The position numbers were made by a program, and so were the translations under genes. DNA of 64,000 nt from Citrobacter sp. Marseille-Q6884 (GTDB lineage: Bacteria; Pseudomonadota; Gammaproteobacteria; Enterobacterales; Enterobacteriaceae): the NCBI RefSeq assembly GCF_945906775.1, contig NZ_CAMDRE010000001.1:2790001-2854000 (forward strand), given 5' to 3'. Each line of letters starts with the position of its first letter. The stretch's first letter is position 1. The notes below the pieces were generated by a model. The model did no database searches and had not been told where the DNA came from. It saw only the letters and a program-made list of their open reading frames with translations. Below, one piece after another: positions 34,406-43,365 of this stretch.

Positions 34406-35266
34406 TCAGATTTGGCCAAAACGGCCGGAGTTAAAATCGCGTACGGCTTCGGCGATTTCTTGCTTTGTATTCATGACAAACGGACCGTAACCAACAATCG
34501 GCTCATTCAACGGTTCGCCGGACAGCAGCAGCACGCTGGCATCGCTACTGGCTTCGATGTGTAGCGTTTTACCCTGCTGGCTCAGCACCACCAGTTGCGC
34601 TTCACTGACGGGGGTCATCCCGTTTACGGTGATATTCCCTTTCAGAACAACCAGCGCAGTGCTCCATCCTTCTGGCTGGGACAGCGTGACCTGGCGGTTA
34701 GCGTGTAAACGCATATCCCAGACGTTCAGCGGGGAAAAGGTGTGCGCCGGACCTTTGGTATCCTGATAACTACCCGCGATGACACGAACGTTACCGGCTT
34801 CATCGGGCAGGGCGACATCAGGGATAACGTCGCTGCGAATGCCCTGATAACCAGGTGCGGCCATTTTGTCTTTTGCTGGCAGATTCACCCACAGTTGCAC
34901 CATTTCCAGTTCGCCGCCTTTTTGGGTAAATGCTGGCGAATGAAACTCTTCGTGTAAGATCCCCGCGCCAGCGGTCATCCACTGCACATCGCCTGGGCCG
35001 ATAACGCCGCCACGCCCGGTGGAGTCGCGGTGTTCGACTTCGCCACTGTAAACAATGGTTACCGTCTCAAAACCACGATGCGGATGCTCGCCGACGCCGC
35101 GTTTTTCGCTACCCGGCGTGAAGGTATGTGGGCCGGCGTAATCCAGCAGCAGGAACGGACTTAACTGTTCGGCATGAGACTGGTAAGAGAACATCGAACG
35201 AACCGGGAACCCATCGCCAACCCAGTGGGGACGCGGTGCTGTGTAGACGCCTGTGACTTGTTTCAT
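34406..35266 (-). CDS. Pirin-family protein
   Basis: A 286-residue bicupin of the pirin family. The N-terminal cupin has GVGEHPHRGFETVTIVYSGEVEHRDS, which supplies the metal-binding His residues, and AGAGILHEEFHS, which supplies a further His/Glu. Bacterial pirins such as YhaK/YhhW can act as quercetin 2,3-dioxygenases; the physiological substrate is not known here. It precedes the YcaC-like gene by 16 bases and is divergent from a LysR regulator, so the three form a likely regulated cassette. Confidence 0.87.
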   Translation of the reverse strand: MKQVTGVYTAPRPHWVGDGFPVRSMFSYQSHAEQLSPFLLLDYAGPHTFTPGSEKRGVGEHPHRGFETVTIVYSGEVEHRDSTGRGGVIGPGDVQWMTAGAGILHEEFHSPAFTQKGGELEMVQLWVNLPAKDKMAAPGYQGIRSDVIPDVALPDEAGNVRVIAGSYQDTKGPAHTFSPLNVWDMRLHANRQVTLSQPEGWSTALVVLKGNITVNGMTPVSEAQLVVLSQQGKTLHIEASSDASVLLLSGEPLNEPIVGYGPFVMNTKQEIAEAVRDFNSGRFGQI

Positions 35267-35374
35267 ATTGCTCTCCTCAGTGGCGTTGTCTTGATGTGAA
35301 TAAGCTTATATTCATGACAGCGAGCTGGGTAGTCGCTAAAATAGCTCTCACAGTCTCATAAATAGGACAATGAA

Positions 35375-36286
35375 ATGACAAAGCTGGATCTCAATGATTT
35401 TGCGTGGTTTGTTCATGTTGTCGAAGAGGGGGGATTCGCGGCGGCCGGGCGAGCGCTCGATGAACCTAAATCAAAACTCAGCCGACGCATTGCACAACTG
35501 GAGGAGAGACTGGGTGTGCGCTTGATCCAGCGAACAACCCGACAGTTTAACGTGACAGAGGTCGGGCAGACATTTTATGAACACTGTAAGGCGATGCTGG
35601 TGGAAGCGCAGGCCGCGCAGGATGCCATTGCCGCATTGCAGGTTGAGCCGCGTGGCATTGTAAAACTGACTTGCCCGGTCACGTTGCTGCATGTGCATGT
35701 TGGCCCTATGCTGGCCAGATTTATGGCGCGCTATCCGGATGTATCGGTACAGCTTGAGGCCACGAACCGCCGGGTGGATGTGGTTGGAGAAGGTCTTGAC
35801 GTGGCGATTCGCGTCAGGCCCCGTCCTTTTGAAGATAGCGACCTGGTCATGCGGGTACTGGCTGATAGGGGGCATCGGCTGTATGCCAGCCCGAAGCTGA
35901 TTGATAAAATGGGGGAGCTACACGCGCCTGCCGAGTTGACCCAATGGCCGGGGCTGAGCCTGGCGGCAGGTAAACATCTGCATCGCTGGGAGTTGTTTGG
36001 CCCACAGGGCGCGCGTGCGGAAGTGCATTTTACGCCCCGCATGATCACCACCGATATGCTGGCATTACGTGAGGCCGCGGTAGCCGGTGTCGGCGTTGTT
36101 CAACTTCCGCAACTGATGGTCAAAGAGCAATTAGCGGCGGGGGAACTGGTGGCATTACTGGATGGCTGGGAACCTAAGCGAGAGATCATTCACGCTGTTT
36201 TTCCGTCCCGTAGAGGGTTGTTGCCCTCGGTTCGCGCATTGGTGGATTTCCTGACGGAAGAATATGCGCGAATGATCGAGGATTAA
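35375..36286 (+). CDS. LysR-family regulator divergent from the pirin operon
   Basis: A 303-residue LysR protein. The HTH is at about residues 17-36 (GGFAAAGRALDEPKSKLSRRIAQLE), followed by LIQRTTRQFNVTEVG and the effector-binding domain (VDVVGEGLDVAIRVRPRPFEDSD). The divergent position, 108 bases from the pirin gene, makes it the likely regulator of pirin and the YcaC-like hydrolase. It is not the ordinary E. coli neighbour of infA. Confidence 0.88.
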   Translation: MTKLDLNDFAWFVHVVEEGGFAAAGRALDEPKSKLSRRIAQLEERLGVRLIQRTTRQFNVTEVGQTFYEHCKAMLVEAQAAQDAIAALQVEPRGIVKLTCPVTLLHVHVGPMLARFMARYPDVSVQLEATNRRVDVVGEGLDVAIRVRPRPFEDSDLVMRVLADRGHRLYASPKLIDKMGELHAPAELTQWPGLSLAAGKHLHRWELFGPQGARAEVHFTPRMITTDMLALREAAVAGVGVVQLPQLMVKEQLAAGELVALLDGWEPKREIIHAVFPSRRGLLPSVRALVDFLTEEYARMIED

Positions 36287-36304
36287 ATACATAATTACGG
36301 CGCA

Positions 36305-36335
36305 CAAAAAAGGCCGGTTAAACCGACCTTTTATT
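36305..36335. terminator. Bidirectional terminator between lysR and infA
   Basis: A-run, stem AAGGCCGGTT/AACCGACCTT, then a T-run on each strand; it lies between two convergent genes, 19 bases after the lysR stop and 30 bases beyond the infA stop. Confidence 0.85.
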
Positions 36336-36364
36336 ATCTGGACGCCAGTCTGGCGTGAAAACAA

Positions 36365-36583
36365 TCAGCGACTACGGAAGACAATGCGGCCTTTGCTCAG
36401 GTCGTACGGGGTCAGTTCAACAGTCACTTTGTCGCCCGTCAGGATGCGGATATAGTTTTTACGCATTTTACCGGAGATGTGTGCAGTAACCACGTGACCG
36501 TTTTCTAACTCTACGCGGAACATGGTATTAGGTAACGTATCGAGAACGGTACCCTGCATTTCAATATTGTCTTCTTTGGCCAT
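36365..36583 (-). CDS. infA: InfA, translation initiation factor IF-1
   Basis: A 72-residue S1-fold (OB) protein identical in length to E. coli IF-1 (MAKEDNIEMQGTVLDTLPN ... KGRIVFRSR). It binds the 30S A site during initiation. It follows aat on the same strand in gene order, with about 285 bases between in which I see only promoter-like AT-rich sequence. Essential gene; frame intact. Confidence 0.98.
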   Translation of the reverse strand: MAKEDNIEMQGTVLDTLPNTMFRVELENGHVVTAHISGKMRKNYIRILTGDKVTVELTPYDLSKGRIVFRSR

Positions 36584-36868
36584 CTAATCCTCTGGGGTAT
36601 CACTACCGTAATTTGAACCGGCAAGATAATGCCGAAGTTCTTTTAATAAGTAAAGATTTGTGCGTTTAAAACACAGCAAATCGGGTTTGGCGCATTACTC
36701 TAATCACACACGGCAAAGCCGCACTAAAAGCGCAACGTGTAAGGGAACGATGAGATAAACGATAGGCGTTGCCTGGCGCGAACTGTTCCTTAACGGCGGC
36801 GGGGTAATGGGCTAAACCAACTCTGCGGCACAATTATAACACCCCGACAAAAAATGTGCCGAAAACAT

Positions 36869-37573
36869 TCACTCCTGAAGTGAAAATAACGTCCTGGGCA
36901 CCCAAAAATGGCTGGGTAGCCGCTGTTGGCGCAGTCTGCTCAAGTGTTCAAGGTACTCCCGGCGGGGTGTTTCAATGGCACCCAGCGACGCTGTGTGGCT
37001 GTTTAGCACCTGGCAGTCGATAAGTTTTCCACCCTGACGGATAAATTCAGCGCAAAAAACAAGCAGGGCGGTTTTGGAAGCATTTTCCTGACGACTGAAC
37101 ATCGATTCACCACAGAAAAGCGTACCTTGCGACACGCCGTACATACCGCCCACTAATTCATTTTGTCGCCATACTTCAATGGAGTGCGCATGCCCCAGTT
37201 CATGCAGACGATGGTAAGCATCCACCACATCATGGGTAATCCAGGTACCTTCTTCCCGATCGTTTGCACAACCTTCAATCACTTGACCAAATGCGTAATT
37301 GAGCGTTACGCGGTAAGGTGAGTTTTTATGAAAGCGCTTCATGCTACGACTCACATGAAATGTCTCCGGCCACAGAATGGCGCGTGGATCGGGCGACCAC
37401 CAGAGAATCGGGTCGCCTGGCGAAAACCACGGGAAGATCCCGCGCTGGTACGCCATTAGCAGTCGGGCAGGGCTGAGATCGCCGCCAAGCGCTAACAGAC
37501 CGTTAGGTTCGCGTAGAGCGCCTTCCGGTGAGGGGAAGGCGATAGAATGACGAGATAGTTGCACCAGGCGCAT
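36869..37573 (-). CDS. aat: Aat, leucyl/phenylalanyl-tRNA-protein transferase
   Basis: A 234-residue aminoacyl transferase, the same length as in E. coli. It adds Leu or Phe from aminoacyl-tRNA to N-terminal Lys/Arg, marking proteins for ClpAP by the N-end rule. Recognisable stretches are GGDLSPARLLMAYQRGIFPWFSPG, WWSPDPRAIL, GTWITHDVVDAYHRLHELGHAHSIEVW and GLYGV-like MYGVSQGTLFCGESMFS. In E. coli it lies near clpA-clpS, its functional partners; those genes are absent from this window. It lies 44 bases downstream of cydC, on the same strand. Confidence 0.96.
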   Translation of the reverse strand: MRLVQLSRHSIAFPSPEGALREPNGLLALGGDLSPARLLMAYQRGIFPWFSPGDPILWWSPDPRAILWPETFHVSRSMKRFHKNSPYRVTLNYAFGQVIEGCANDREEGTWITHDVVDAYHRLHELGHAHSIEVWRQNELVGGMYGVSQGTLFCGESMFSRQENASKTALLVFCAEFIRQGGKLIDCQVLNSHTASLGAIETPRREYLEHLSRLRQQRLPSHFWVPRTLFSLQE

Positions 37574-37617
37574 GACAGCGAAACTCCACTACGCGAGTCG
37601 GATCGTTCAATAATAGC

Positions 37618-39339
37618 TTACAGACGTTGCTTAAACTGGTAATAACGACCCTGCCTGGCTAACAGATCTGCGTGATTACCTTGCTCAATAATTTGTCCGT
37701 TGTCCATCACTATTATTTGATCAAAACGCGACAGTCCGCGCAGGCGATGCGTGACCATCAGTACGGTTTTATCTCGCATCACATCGCTAATTAATTCAAG
37801 CATTTGGCTTTCTGTTGTCGCATCCAGACCTTCGGTGGGTTCATCCAACAGCATCAGCGGGGCATCGTGCAACAGGGCGCGAGCGATAGCCAGACGGCGT
37901 AACTCGCCTCCCGATAACTGACGACCACCTTCGCCTAACCAGGCGTTCAGTCCATCATCTTCCAGTAATTTTTCCAGACCCACGCGGCAGAGCATGCTGG
38001 ACAACACCTCATCACTGGCGTGCGGCGCTGCCAGTAGCAGGTTATCGCGTAATGTCGCGCTGAACAGATGCACACGTTGCGGGACAACGCTGATGCTTTG
38101 ACGCAGCGTGGATTCACTCAGGGTTGAAAGCGGGTGATCGTTGATCAGAATTTCGCCGCTTTGTGGGTCCCAGGCGCGTGTCAGCAACTGCAGAAGCGTG
38201 GACTTTCCGCAGCCAGTGCGCCCCAGAATCGCAATGTGTTCACCGGGCCTGGCCTGTAGGGAAAGGGTATCCAGCGCGTTTTGCGCCTGACCAGGATAGC
38301 GGAAAGAAACGTCACGCAGCGTGAGCGTGATCTGCTCCGAAACCGTAGACCCTGCTTCAGGGAAGGTGACTTCCGGCTGCTGTTCGGTGAGTTCGGTGAT
38401 ACGCAGAGCCGACGCGATCACCTGGCCGAGATGCTGAAACGCGCCGGTCACGGGAGCCAGGGCTTCGAAGGCGGCGAGCGCACAGAAAACAAACAGCGCA
38501 ATCAGCGCGCCTGGTTGGGGATTCCCCCCCACGCCACCGGAGGCCATCCAGAGCATGACGATGACCGCAAAGGCACCAATCAGCAGCATCACGGCCTGGG
38601 ATAACGCCGTTAATTCAGACTGGCGACGTTGCGCTTCATGCCACTGCAATTCGGTGGCTTCCATCTGTGCCCGATAACGCTCGCTGGCGCCAAAAATGGT
38701 CAATTCAGCCTGCCCCTGCAACCACGCGGTAAGCTGTTGTCGGTATTGTCCGCGTAGATGAGTCAGGTTTTGCCCGGTGCTTTTTCCGGCACGATAAAAC
38801 ACCGGCGGCAAAATAAATAATGTGAGCAGCATAATGCCGCCGAGTGTCATCGCAAGATACAGGTCAAGGACACTCAGCCCCAGCGTGACGACAACGATAA
38901 CCACAAATGCGCCTACCAATGGCGAGATGACTCGCAGGTAGAGGTGATCCAGCGTATCGACATCCGCGACTACACGGTTAAGTAACTCGCCTTGCTGAAA
39001 ACGAGCCAGTCCCGCAGGAGAGAGCGGCAGGAGTTTGCTAAACGTATAAATACGCAGGTGCTGCAGCACGCGGAATGTCGCGTCGTGGCTGACCAGTCGC
39101 TCGAAATAACGGCCTGCCGTTCGGGTGATCGCCGCGCCGCGAACGCCTGCGGCCGGGAGCATGTAGTTAAAACTGTAAATTCCGGTCACGCCGACGACAG
39201 CGGAGGCGGAGAGGAACCAACCTGAAAGCGTCAACAAACCGATACTTGCCAGCAATGTGACGATCGCCAGAACGATTCCCAGCGTTAACATCCATTTGTG
39301 ACGTTTATACAGCGTCAGATAGGGTAGCAATGCGCGCAT
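37618..39339 (-). CDS. cydC: CydC, heterodimeric ABC exporter subunit
   Basis: A 573-residue half-transporter with six N-terminal membrane helices and a C-terminal ATPase. Walker A is GRTGCGKST, the signature LSGGELRRLAIARALL, and Walker B LMLLDEPTEGLD. With CydD it exports cysteine and glutathione to the periplasm and is needed for assembly of cytochrome bd. Its ATG directly follows the cydD stop, so the two are translated together. Equal in length to E. coli CydC. Confidence 0.96.
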   Translation of the reverse strand: MRALLPYLTLYKRHKWMLTLGIVLAIVTLLASIGLLTLSGWFLSASAVVGVTGIYSFNYMLPAAGVRGAAITRTAGRYFERLVSHDATFRVLQHLRIYTFSKLLPLSPAGLARFQQGELLNRVVADVDTLDHLYLRVISPLVGAFVVIVVVTLGLSVLDLYLAMTLGGIMLLTLFILPPVFYRAGKSTGQNLTHLRGQYRQQLTAWLQGQAELTIFGASERYRAQMEATELQWHEAQRRQSELTALSQAVMLLIGAFAVIVMLWMASGGVGGNPQPGALIALFVFCALAAFEALAPVTGAFQHLGQVIASALRITELTEQQPEVTFPEAGSTVSEQITLTLRDVSFRYPGQAQNALDTLSLQARPGEHIAILGRTGCGKSTLLQLLTRAWDPQSGEILINDHPLSTLSESTLRQSISVVPQRVHLFSATLRDNLLLAAPHASDEVLSSMLCRVGLEKLLEDDGLNAWLGEGGRQLSGGELRRLAIARALLHDAPLMLLDEPTEGLDATTESQMLELISDVMRDKTVLMVTHRLRGLSRFDQIIVMDNGQIIEQGNHADLLARQGRYYQFKQRL

Positions 39340-41106
39340 TTAGATATCCTCCAGACGGTGAGCCAGTAACGTCGCAAAAGCCCCGTTGGCTGCGCTAAGT
39401 TGAGCATAGGTACCTTGCTCGACGATTTGTCCGTCCTGCATGACCCAAATTGTGTCCCACTCGGCAAGATCTTCGAGTTGATGGGTGACCATCAGCGTGG
39501 TCTGGCGACGTGATGCCGCATTCAACGCCTGCATCACACGCTGTTCACTGTGCGCATCAAGGCTGGCCGCGGGTTCATCCAGCAGCAGTAACTGGCATGG
39601 ATGAAGCAGGGCGCGGGCAACGGCGACACGCTGCGCTTGCCCGACAGAAAGTCGAGCCGCCTGATCGCCGACTGGCGTATCCACACCTTGAGGTAGCAGA
39701 GGTAAAAACTCACTGACCCAGGCGCTATCGAGTGCGGCCTGAAGCTGCTGCTCGCTGGCATCCGGGCGAGCCAGCAGCACATTATCCCGTAATGTTGCGG
39801 CAGGAAGTTGTGGGTTTTGGCCTACCCATGAGAGCTGTTTACGCCAGGAATCAGGCGACAAATCGCGAAGTTCAAAACCGTTAATCCGCAATGACCCCTG
39901 ATAGGAGAGAAAACCGGACAGCACATTCAGAAGCGAACTCTTACCGGAGCCACTACGGCCAACCAACACCGCCCGCTGGCCGGCTGGCAGCGAAAAGTTG
40001 AGGGGGCCTGCAAGCACTTTCCCTTCCGGCGAGGTGATGATCAGATCTTCTGCTTCAATCGAGACTGACTCTTTTACCGCCAGTTCAATGTCGCCCCGCT
40101 CAGGGTGAGCCAGCGGTTTTTCCATGAACGTTTTCAGACTGTCCGCTGCGCCTATCGCTTGCGCTTTAGCATGATAAAACGTACCCAGGTCGCGCAGAGG
40201 CTGGAAAAACTCAGGTGCGAGAATGAGCGCCAGGAAGCCCGCAGCCAGCGTAACGCCAGTGCCATAGTGGCCGAAGTTGAGTTCGCCAAGGTAAGAAAAA
40301 CCGAAATAAACGGCCACCAGAGCAATGGACAGCGACGTGAAAAACTCCAGTACGCCAGAGGAAAGGAACGCAAGGCGCAGTACTTCCATTGTGCGCTGGC
40401 GAAAATCTTGTGATGCCGCGCGGATGCTTTCTGTTTCCGCTTCACCGCGCCCAAATATTCTCAGCGTTTCCATTCCGCGCAAACGATCGAGAAAATGACC
40501 ACTGAGTCGGGCAAGCGCCTGAAAATTACGGCGGTTAGCATCTGCAGCCCCCATACCGACCATCGCCATAAACAAAGGGATCAGCGGTGCGGTGCCAAGC
40601 AGGATAAGCGCAGCGACCCAGTTTGATGGGAAAATCGCCGCCACAATCAATAAGGGAACGCACACGGCAAGCGCCATTTGCGGCAGATAACGTGCATAGT
40701 AATCATGCATATCATCAATCTGTTCCAGTACCAGCGTAGCCCAGCTTCCGGCAGGTTTACCCTGAATCCATGCAGGGCCAGCCTGTTGCAGTCGGTCCAG
40801 AACCTGACGACGAATCTCAAAGCGAATGTGTTGCCCTGCGTGAAACCCTATCCGTTCACGTAACCAGACAACCCAGGCCCGCAGAATAAAAATCAAGACC
40901 AGCACGATAAACGGGAAAAGCAGGGCCTCACGTGGAATGTTTTCCATGATCATATGCTGCAGAATGCGAGCCATGAGCCAGGCCTGCGCGACAATTAACA
41001 GGCCGCTGACGAACCCCAACAGGCGTGAAATATTCAGCCAGCGTTGAGAAATGACACTTTGCTGTTTTAACCAGCGGGTAAGCTCTTTTTGACGGGTTTT
41101 ATTCAT
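39340..41106 (-). CDS. cydD: CydD, heterodimeric ABC exporter subunit
   Basis: A 588-residue ABC half-transporter with six membrane helices and a C-terminal ATPase. Walker A is GRSGSGKSS, the signature is LSVGQAQRVAVARAL (Val replaces the usual Gly, as in E. coli), and Walker B is LLLLDEPAASLD. It partners CydC. The ATG at 41106 (MNKTRQKELTRWLKQQ) is the E. coli start; the frame continues 20 codons upstream into the trxB terminator region. Confidence 0.96.
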   Translation of the reverse strand: MNKTRQKELTRWLKQQSVISQRWLNISRLLGFVSGLLIVAQAWLMARILQHMIMENIPREALLFPFIVLVLIFILRAWVVWLRERIGFHAGQHIRFEIRRQVLDRLQQAGPAWIQGKPAGSWATLVLEQIDDMHDYYARYLPQMALAVCVPLLIVAAIFPSNWVAALILLGTAPLIPLFMAMVGMGAADANRRNFQALARLSGHFLDRLRGMETLRIFGRGEAETESIRAASQDFRQRTMEVLRLAFLSSGVLEFFTSLSIALVAVYFGFSYLGELNFGHYGTGVTLAAGFLALILAPEFFQPLRDLGTFYHAKAQAIGAADSLKTFMEKPLAHPERGDIELAVKESVSIEAEDLIITSPEGKVLAGPLNFSLPAGQRAVLVGRSGSGKSSLLNVLSGFLSYQGSLRINGFELRDLSPDSWRKQLSWVGQNPQLPAATLRDNVLLARPDASEQQLQAALDSAWVSEFLPLLPQGVDTPVGDQAARLSVGQAQRVAVARALLHPCQLLLLDEPAASLDAHSEQRVMQALNAASRRQTTLMVTHQLEDLAEWDTIWVMQDGQIVEQGTYAQLSAANGAFATLLAHRLEDI

Positions 41107-41164
41107 TGCACGCTTAGCAGGTGAGTTATTGGAATTTTTGGGCAGGACAATGTTACAACGGGGC

Positions 41165-41196
41165 AAAAATAAAGGCGACTTATAGTCGCCTTTTTT
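41165..41196 (-). terminator. Terminator of trxB
   Basis: In the trxB direction AAAAGGCGACTATAAGTCGCC forms a short perfect stem followed by TTTATTTTT. It lies 25 bases after the trxB stop and ahead of cydD. Confidence 0.88.
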
Positions 41197-41219
41197 ACTT
41201 TTGTTACTGATTTGTAAAA

Positions 41220-42188
41220 CTATTTGCAGGCGTCAGCCAGACCGTCGAGGTAACGCTCCGCATCAAGCGCTGCCATACAACCTGTACCGGCAGAGGTGAT
41301 CGCCTGGCGGTAAATGTGGTCCATCACGTCACCGGCTGCGAACACGCCAGGGACACTGGTTTGCGTTGCATTACCGTGAATGCCGGACTGGACTTTGATA
41401 TAGCCGTTTTCCAGTTCAAGCTGACCGTCAAAAATGGCCGTGTTCGGGCTGTGGCCGATCGCGACGAATAACCCTGCGACCTCGAGAGACTCAATGTTAT
41501 CCGCGTTTTGGGTATCACGAAGACGCAGTCCGGTTACACCCATTTGATCGCCAGTCACTTCTTCCAGCGTGCGGTGGGTGTGCAACACGATGTTGCCGTT
41601 TTCGACTTTATCCATCAGACGTTTGATAAGGATTTTCTCTGCCCGGAAACTGTCGCGACGGTGGATTAAATGCACCTCAGAGGCAATATTCGCCAGGTAC
41701 AATGCTTCCTCGACTGCGGTATTGCCGCCGCCGATAACCGCAACTTTTTGGTTGCGGTAGAAGAAGCCGTCACAGGTTGCACAGGCGGAAACGCCACGGC
41801 CTTTAAATGCTTCTTCCGAAGGCAGACCAAGGTAACGTGCTGAAGCGCCAGTCGCAATAATCAGCGCATCACAGGTGTATTCACCACTGTCGCCGGTCAA
41901 ACGGAACGGACGGTTTTGCAGATCAACTTTGCTGATGTGATCAAAAATGATCTCCGTTTCAAATTTCGTCGCATGCTCGTGCATACGCTCCATCAGCGAA
42001 GGACCGGTGAGATCGTGCGGATCGCCAGGCCAGTTCTCTACTTCGGTCGTGGTCGTCAGCTGACCCCCTTTTTCCATACCAGTAATCAGTACCGGTTGCA
42101 GGTTCGCACGCGCAGCGTAGACCGCGGCGGTATATCCCGCAGGACCTGAGCCCAGAATAAGAAGTTTACTGTGTTTGGTCGTGCCCAT
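41220..42188 (-). CDS. trxB: TrxB, thioredoxin reductase
   Basis: A 322-residue FAD/NADPH enzyme. The FAD motif is LILGSGPAGYTAAVYAA, the redox-active disulfide CATCDGFF (Cys-Ala-Thr-Cys, near residue 136), the NADPH motif VAVIGGGNTAVEEAL, and the C-terminal FAD motif GVFAAGDVMD. It keeps thioredoxin reduced in the cytoplasm. The ATG at 42188 (MGTTKHSKLLIL) matches the E. coli start; the upstream in-frame extension is not used. The next gene upstream is the divergent lrp. Confidence 0.97.
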   Translation of the reverse strand: MGTTKHSKLLILGSGPAGYTAAVYAARANLQPVLITGMEKGGQLTTTTEVENWPGDPHDLTGPSLMERMHEHATKFETEIIFDHISKVDLQNRPFRLTGDSGEYTCDALIIATGASARYLGLPSEEAFKGRGVSACATCDGFFYRNQKVAVIGGGNTAVEEALYLANIASEVHLIHRRDSFRAEKILIKRLMDKVENGNIVLHTHRTLEEVTGDQMGVTGLRLRDTQNADNIESLEVAGLFVAIGHSPNTAIFDGQLELENGYIKVQSGIHGNATQTSVPGVFAAGDVMDHIYRQAITSAGTGCMAALDAERYLDGLADACK

Positions 42189-42736
42189 GAGATCCCCATA
42201 GTTGTTGGCAGGCAATGAGCAGGATTGTAGGGAATTTGCCGACGTAAAAAAAGAGTATGACGATTTTGTTAACAATCTGTGTAATAGCGGAAACCGATGA
42301 GCGCGAAAATTGGCGACGCTGCGATAACGATTTCTACTTAAAATGGGTCACTTATAAGGTGATAAAATGACGATTTTCCATCACTCCCAATGAATAACTG
42401 GCATGTTGTACTAAAAATCGATGTTTTGCTTTGACAATCCCCTGCTGTTTTGCGAAAACATTCAAGGAAGAAAAAAACTGTGTCATGTGTATGCTGCATA
42501 ATCATGCATGTAGATACCATGTTTACCGGGTTAGTGAAATCTACGCATGGTGTGGACAGATGCCATTCGTGATGTCGATAGCCGCCGACAGGCAACGGTC
42601 TTCTCACCGTAAACCCAGGCATTGCGCACCGTAAATCCACCTGGGTTTCGGGTTAATTATGATGGGTAGCGACTCTGAACATTGATGTTAATAGAGTCAG
42701 GCAGGAGTAGGGAAGGAATACAGAGAGACAATAATA
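42189..42736. other. trxB/lrp divergent intergenic region
   Basis: 548 bases without a supportable gene. It contains the trxB promoter and the long untranslated leader known for enterobacterial lrp, which is autoregulated and repressed by H-NS in E. coli. Short open frames on both strands are not conserved proteins that I recognise. I see no riboswitch-like fold. Confidence 0.55.
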
Positions 42737-43231
42737 ATGGTAGATAGTAAGAAGCGCCCTGGCAAAGATCTCGACCGTATCGATCGTAACATTCTTAATG
42801 AGCTGCAAAAGGATGGGCGTATTTCTAACGTCGAGCTTTCTAAACGTGTGGGACTTTCACCAACGCCTTGCCTTGAGCGTGTGCGTCGGTTGGAAAGACA
42901 GGGTTTTATTCAGGGCTATACAGCGCTGTTGAACCCGCATTATCTGGATGCATCACTTCTGGTTTTTGTTGAGATTACTCTGAATCGTGGCGCACCGGAT
43001 GTGTTTGAGCAATTTAACTCCGCAGTACAAAAACTTGAAGAAATTCAAGAGTGTCATTTGGTTTCCGGTGATTTCGACTATCTGCTGAAAACGCGCGTAC
43101 CGGATATGTCAGCGTACCGTAAGCTATTAGGGGAAACCCTGCTGCGTCTGCCTGGCGTGAATGACACACGTACTTACGTGGTAATGGAAGAAGTCAAACA
43201 GAGCAATCGTCTGGTAATTAAGACGCGCTAA
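42737..43231 (+). CDS. lrp: Lrp, leucine-responsive global regulator
   Basis: A 164-residue protein essentially identical to E. coli Lrp. The HTH spans about residues 30-50 (ISNVELSKRVGLSPTPCLERVRRLE), and the C-terminal RAM domain binds leucine and forms the octamer (LVFVEITLNR, CHLVSGDFDYLLK). It controls amino-acid metabolism, pili and transport. It is preceded by the long leader region and followed by a strong terminator. Confidence 0.98.
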   Translation: MVDSKKRPGKDLDRIDRNILNELQKDGRISNVELSKRVGLSPTPCLERVRRLERQGFIQGYTALLNPHYLDASLLVFVEITLNRGAPDVFEQFNSAVQKLEEIQECHLVSGDFDYLLKTRVPDMSAYRKLLGETLLRLPGVNDTRTYVVMEEVKQSNRLVIKTR

Positions 43232-43271
43232 CACGGAACAGGTGCAAAATCGACGCAGTTTGATTACACTC

Positions 43272-43287
43272 CTGTTAATCCATACAG
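43272..43287 (+). promoter_or_regulatory. LexA (SOS) box upstream of ftsK
   Basis: CTGTTAATCCATACAG matches the CTG-N10-CAG LexA pattern. The E. coli ftsK promoter (dinH) is LexA-controlled at the same place. It lies 79 bases before the ftsK start and just before the lrp terminator stem. Confidence 0.85.
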
Positions 43288-43288
43288 C

Positions 43289-43325
43289 AACAGTGCCGGG
43301 GCGACCCGGTGCTGTTGTCCGTTTT
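43289..43325 (+). terminator. Terminator of lrp
   Basis: The arms AACAGTGCCGGG and CCCGGTGCTGTT around a GCGA loop are followed by GTCCGTTTT. It begins two bases after the LexA box, so the two signals are nearly fused. Confidence 0.85.
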
Positions 43326-43365
43326 AGCATCGGGCAGGAAAAGCCTGAAACCTGGAGAGCCGTTT

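Noticed and set aside
42338..42640. Possible small proteins between trxB and lrp
   Set aside because: The frames on both strands lack start signals and recognisable sequence; the region fits the long lrp leader.
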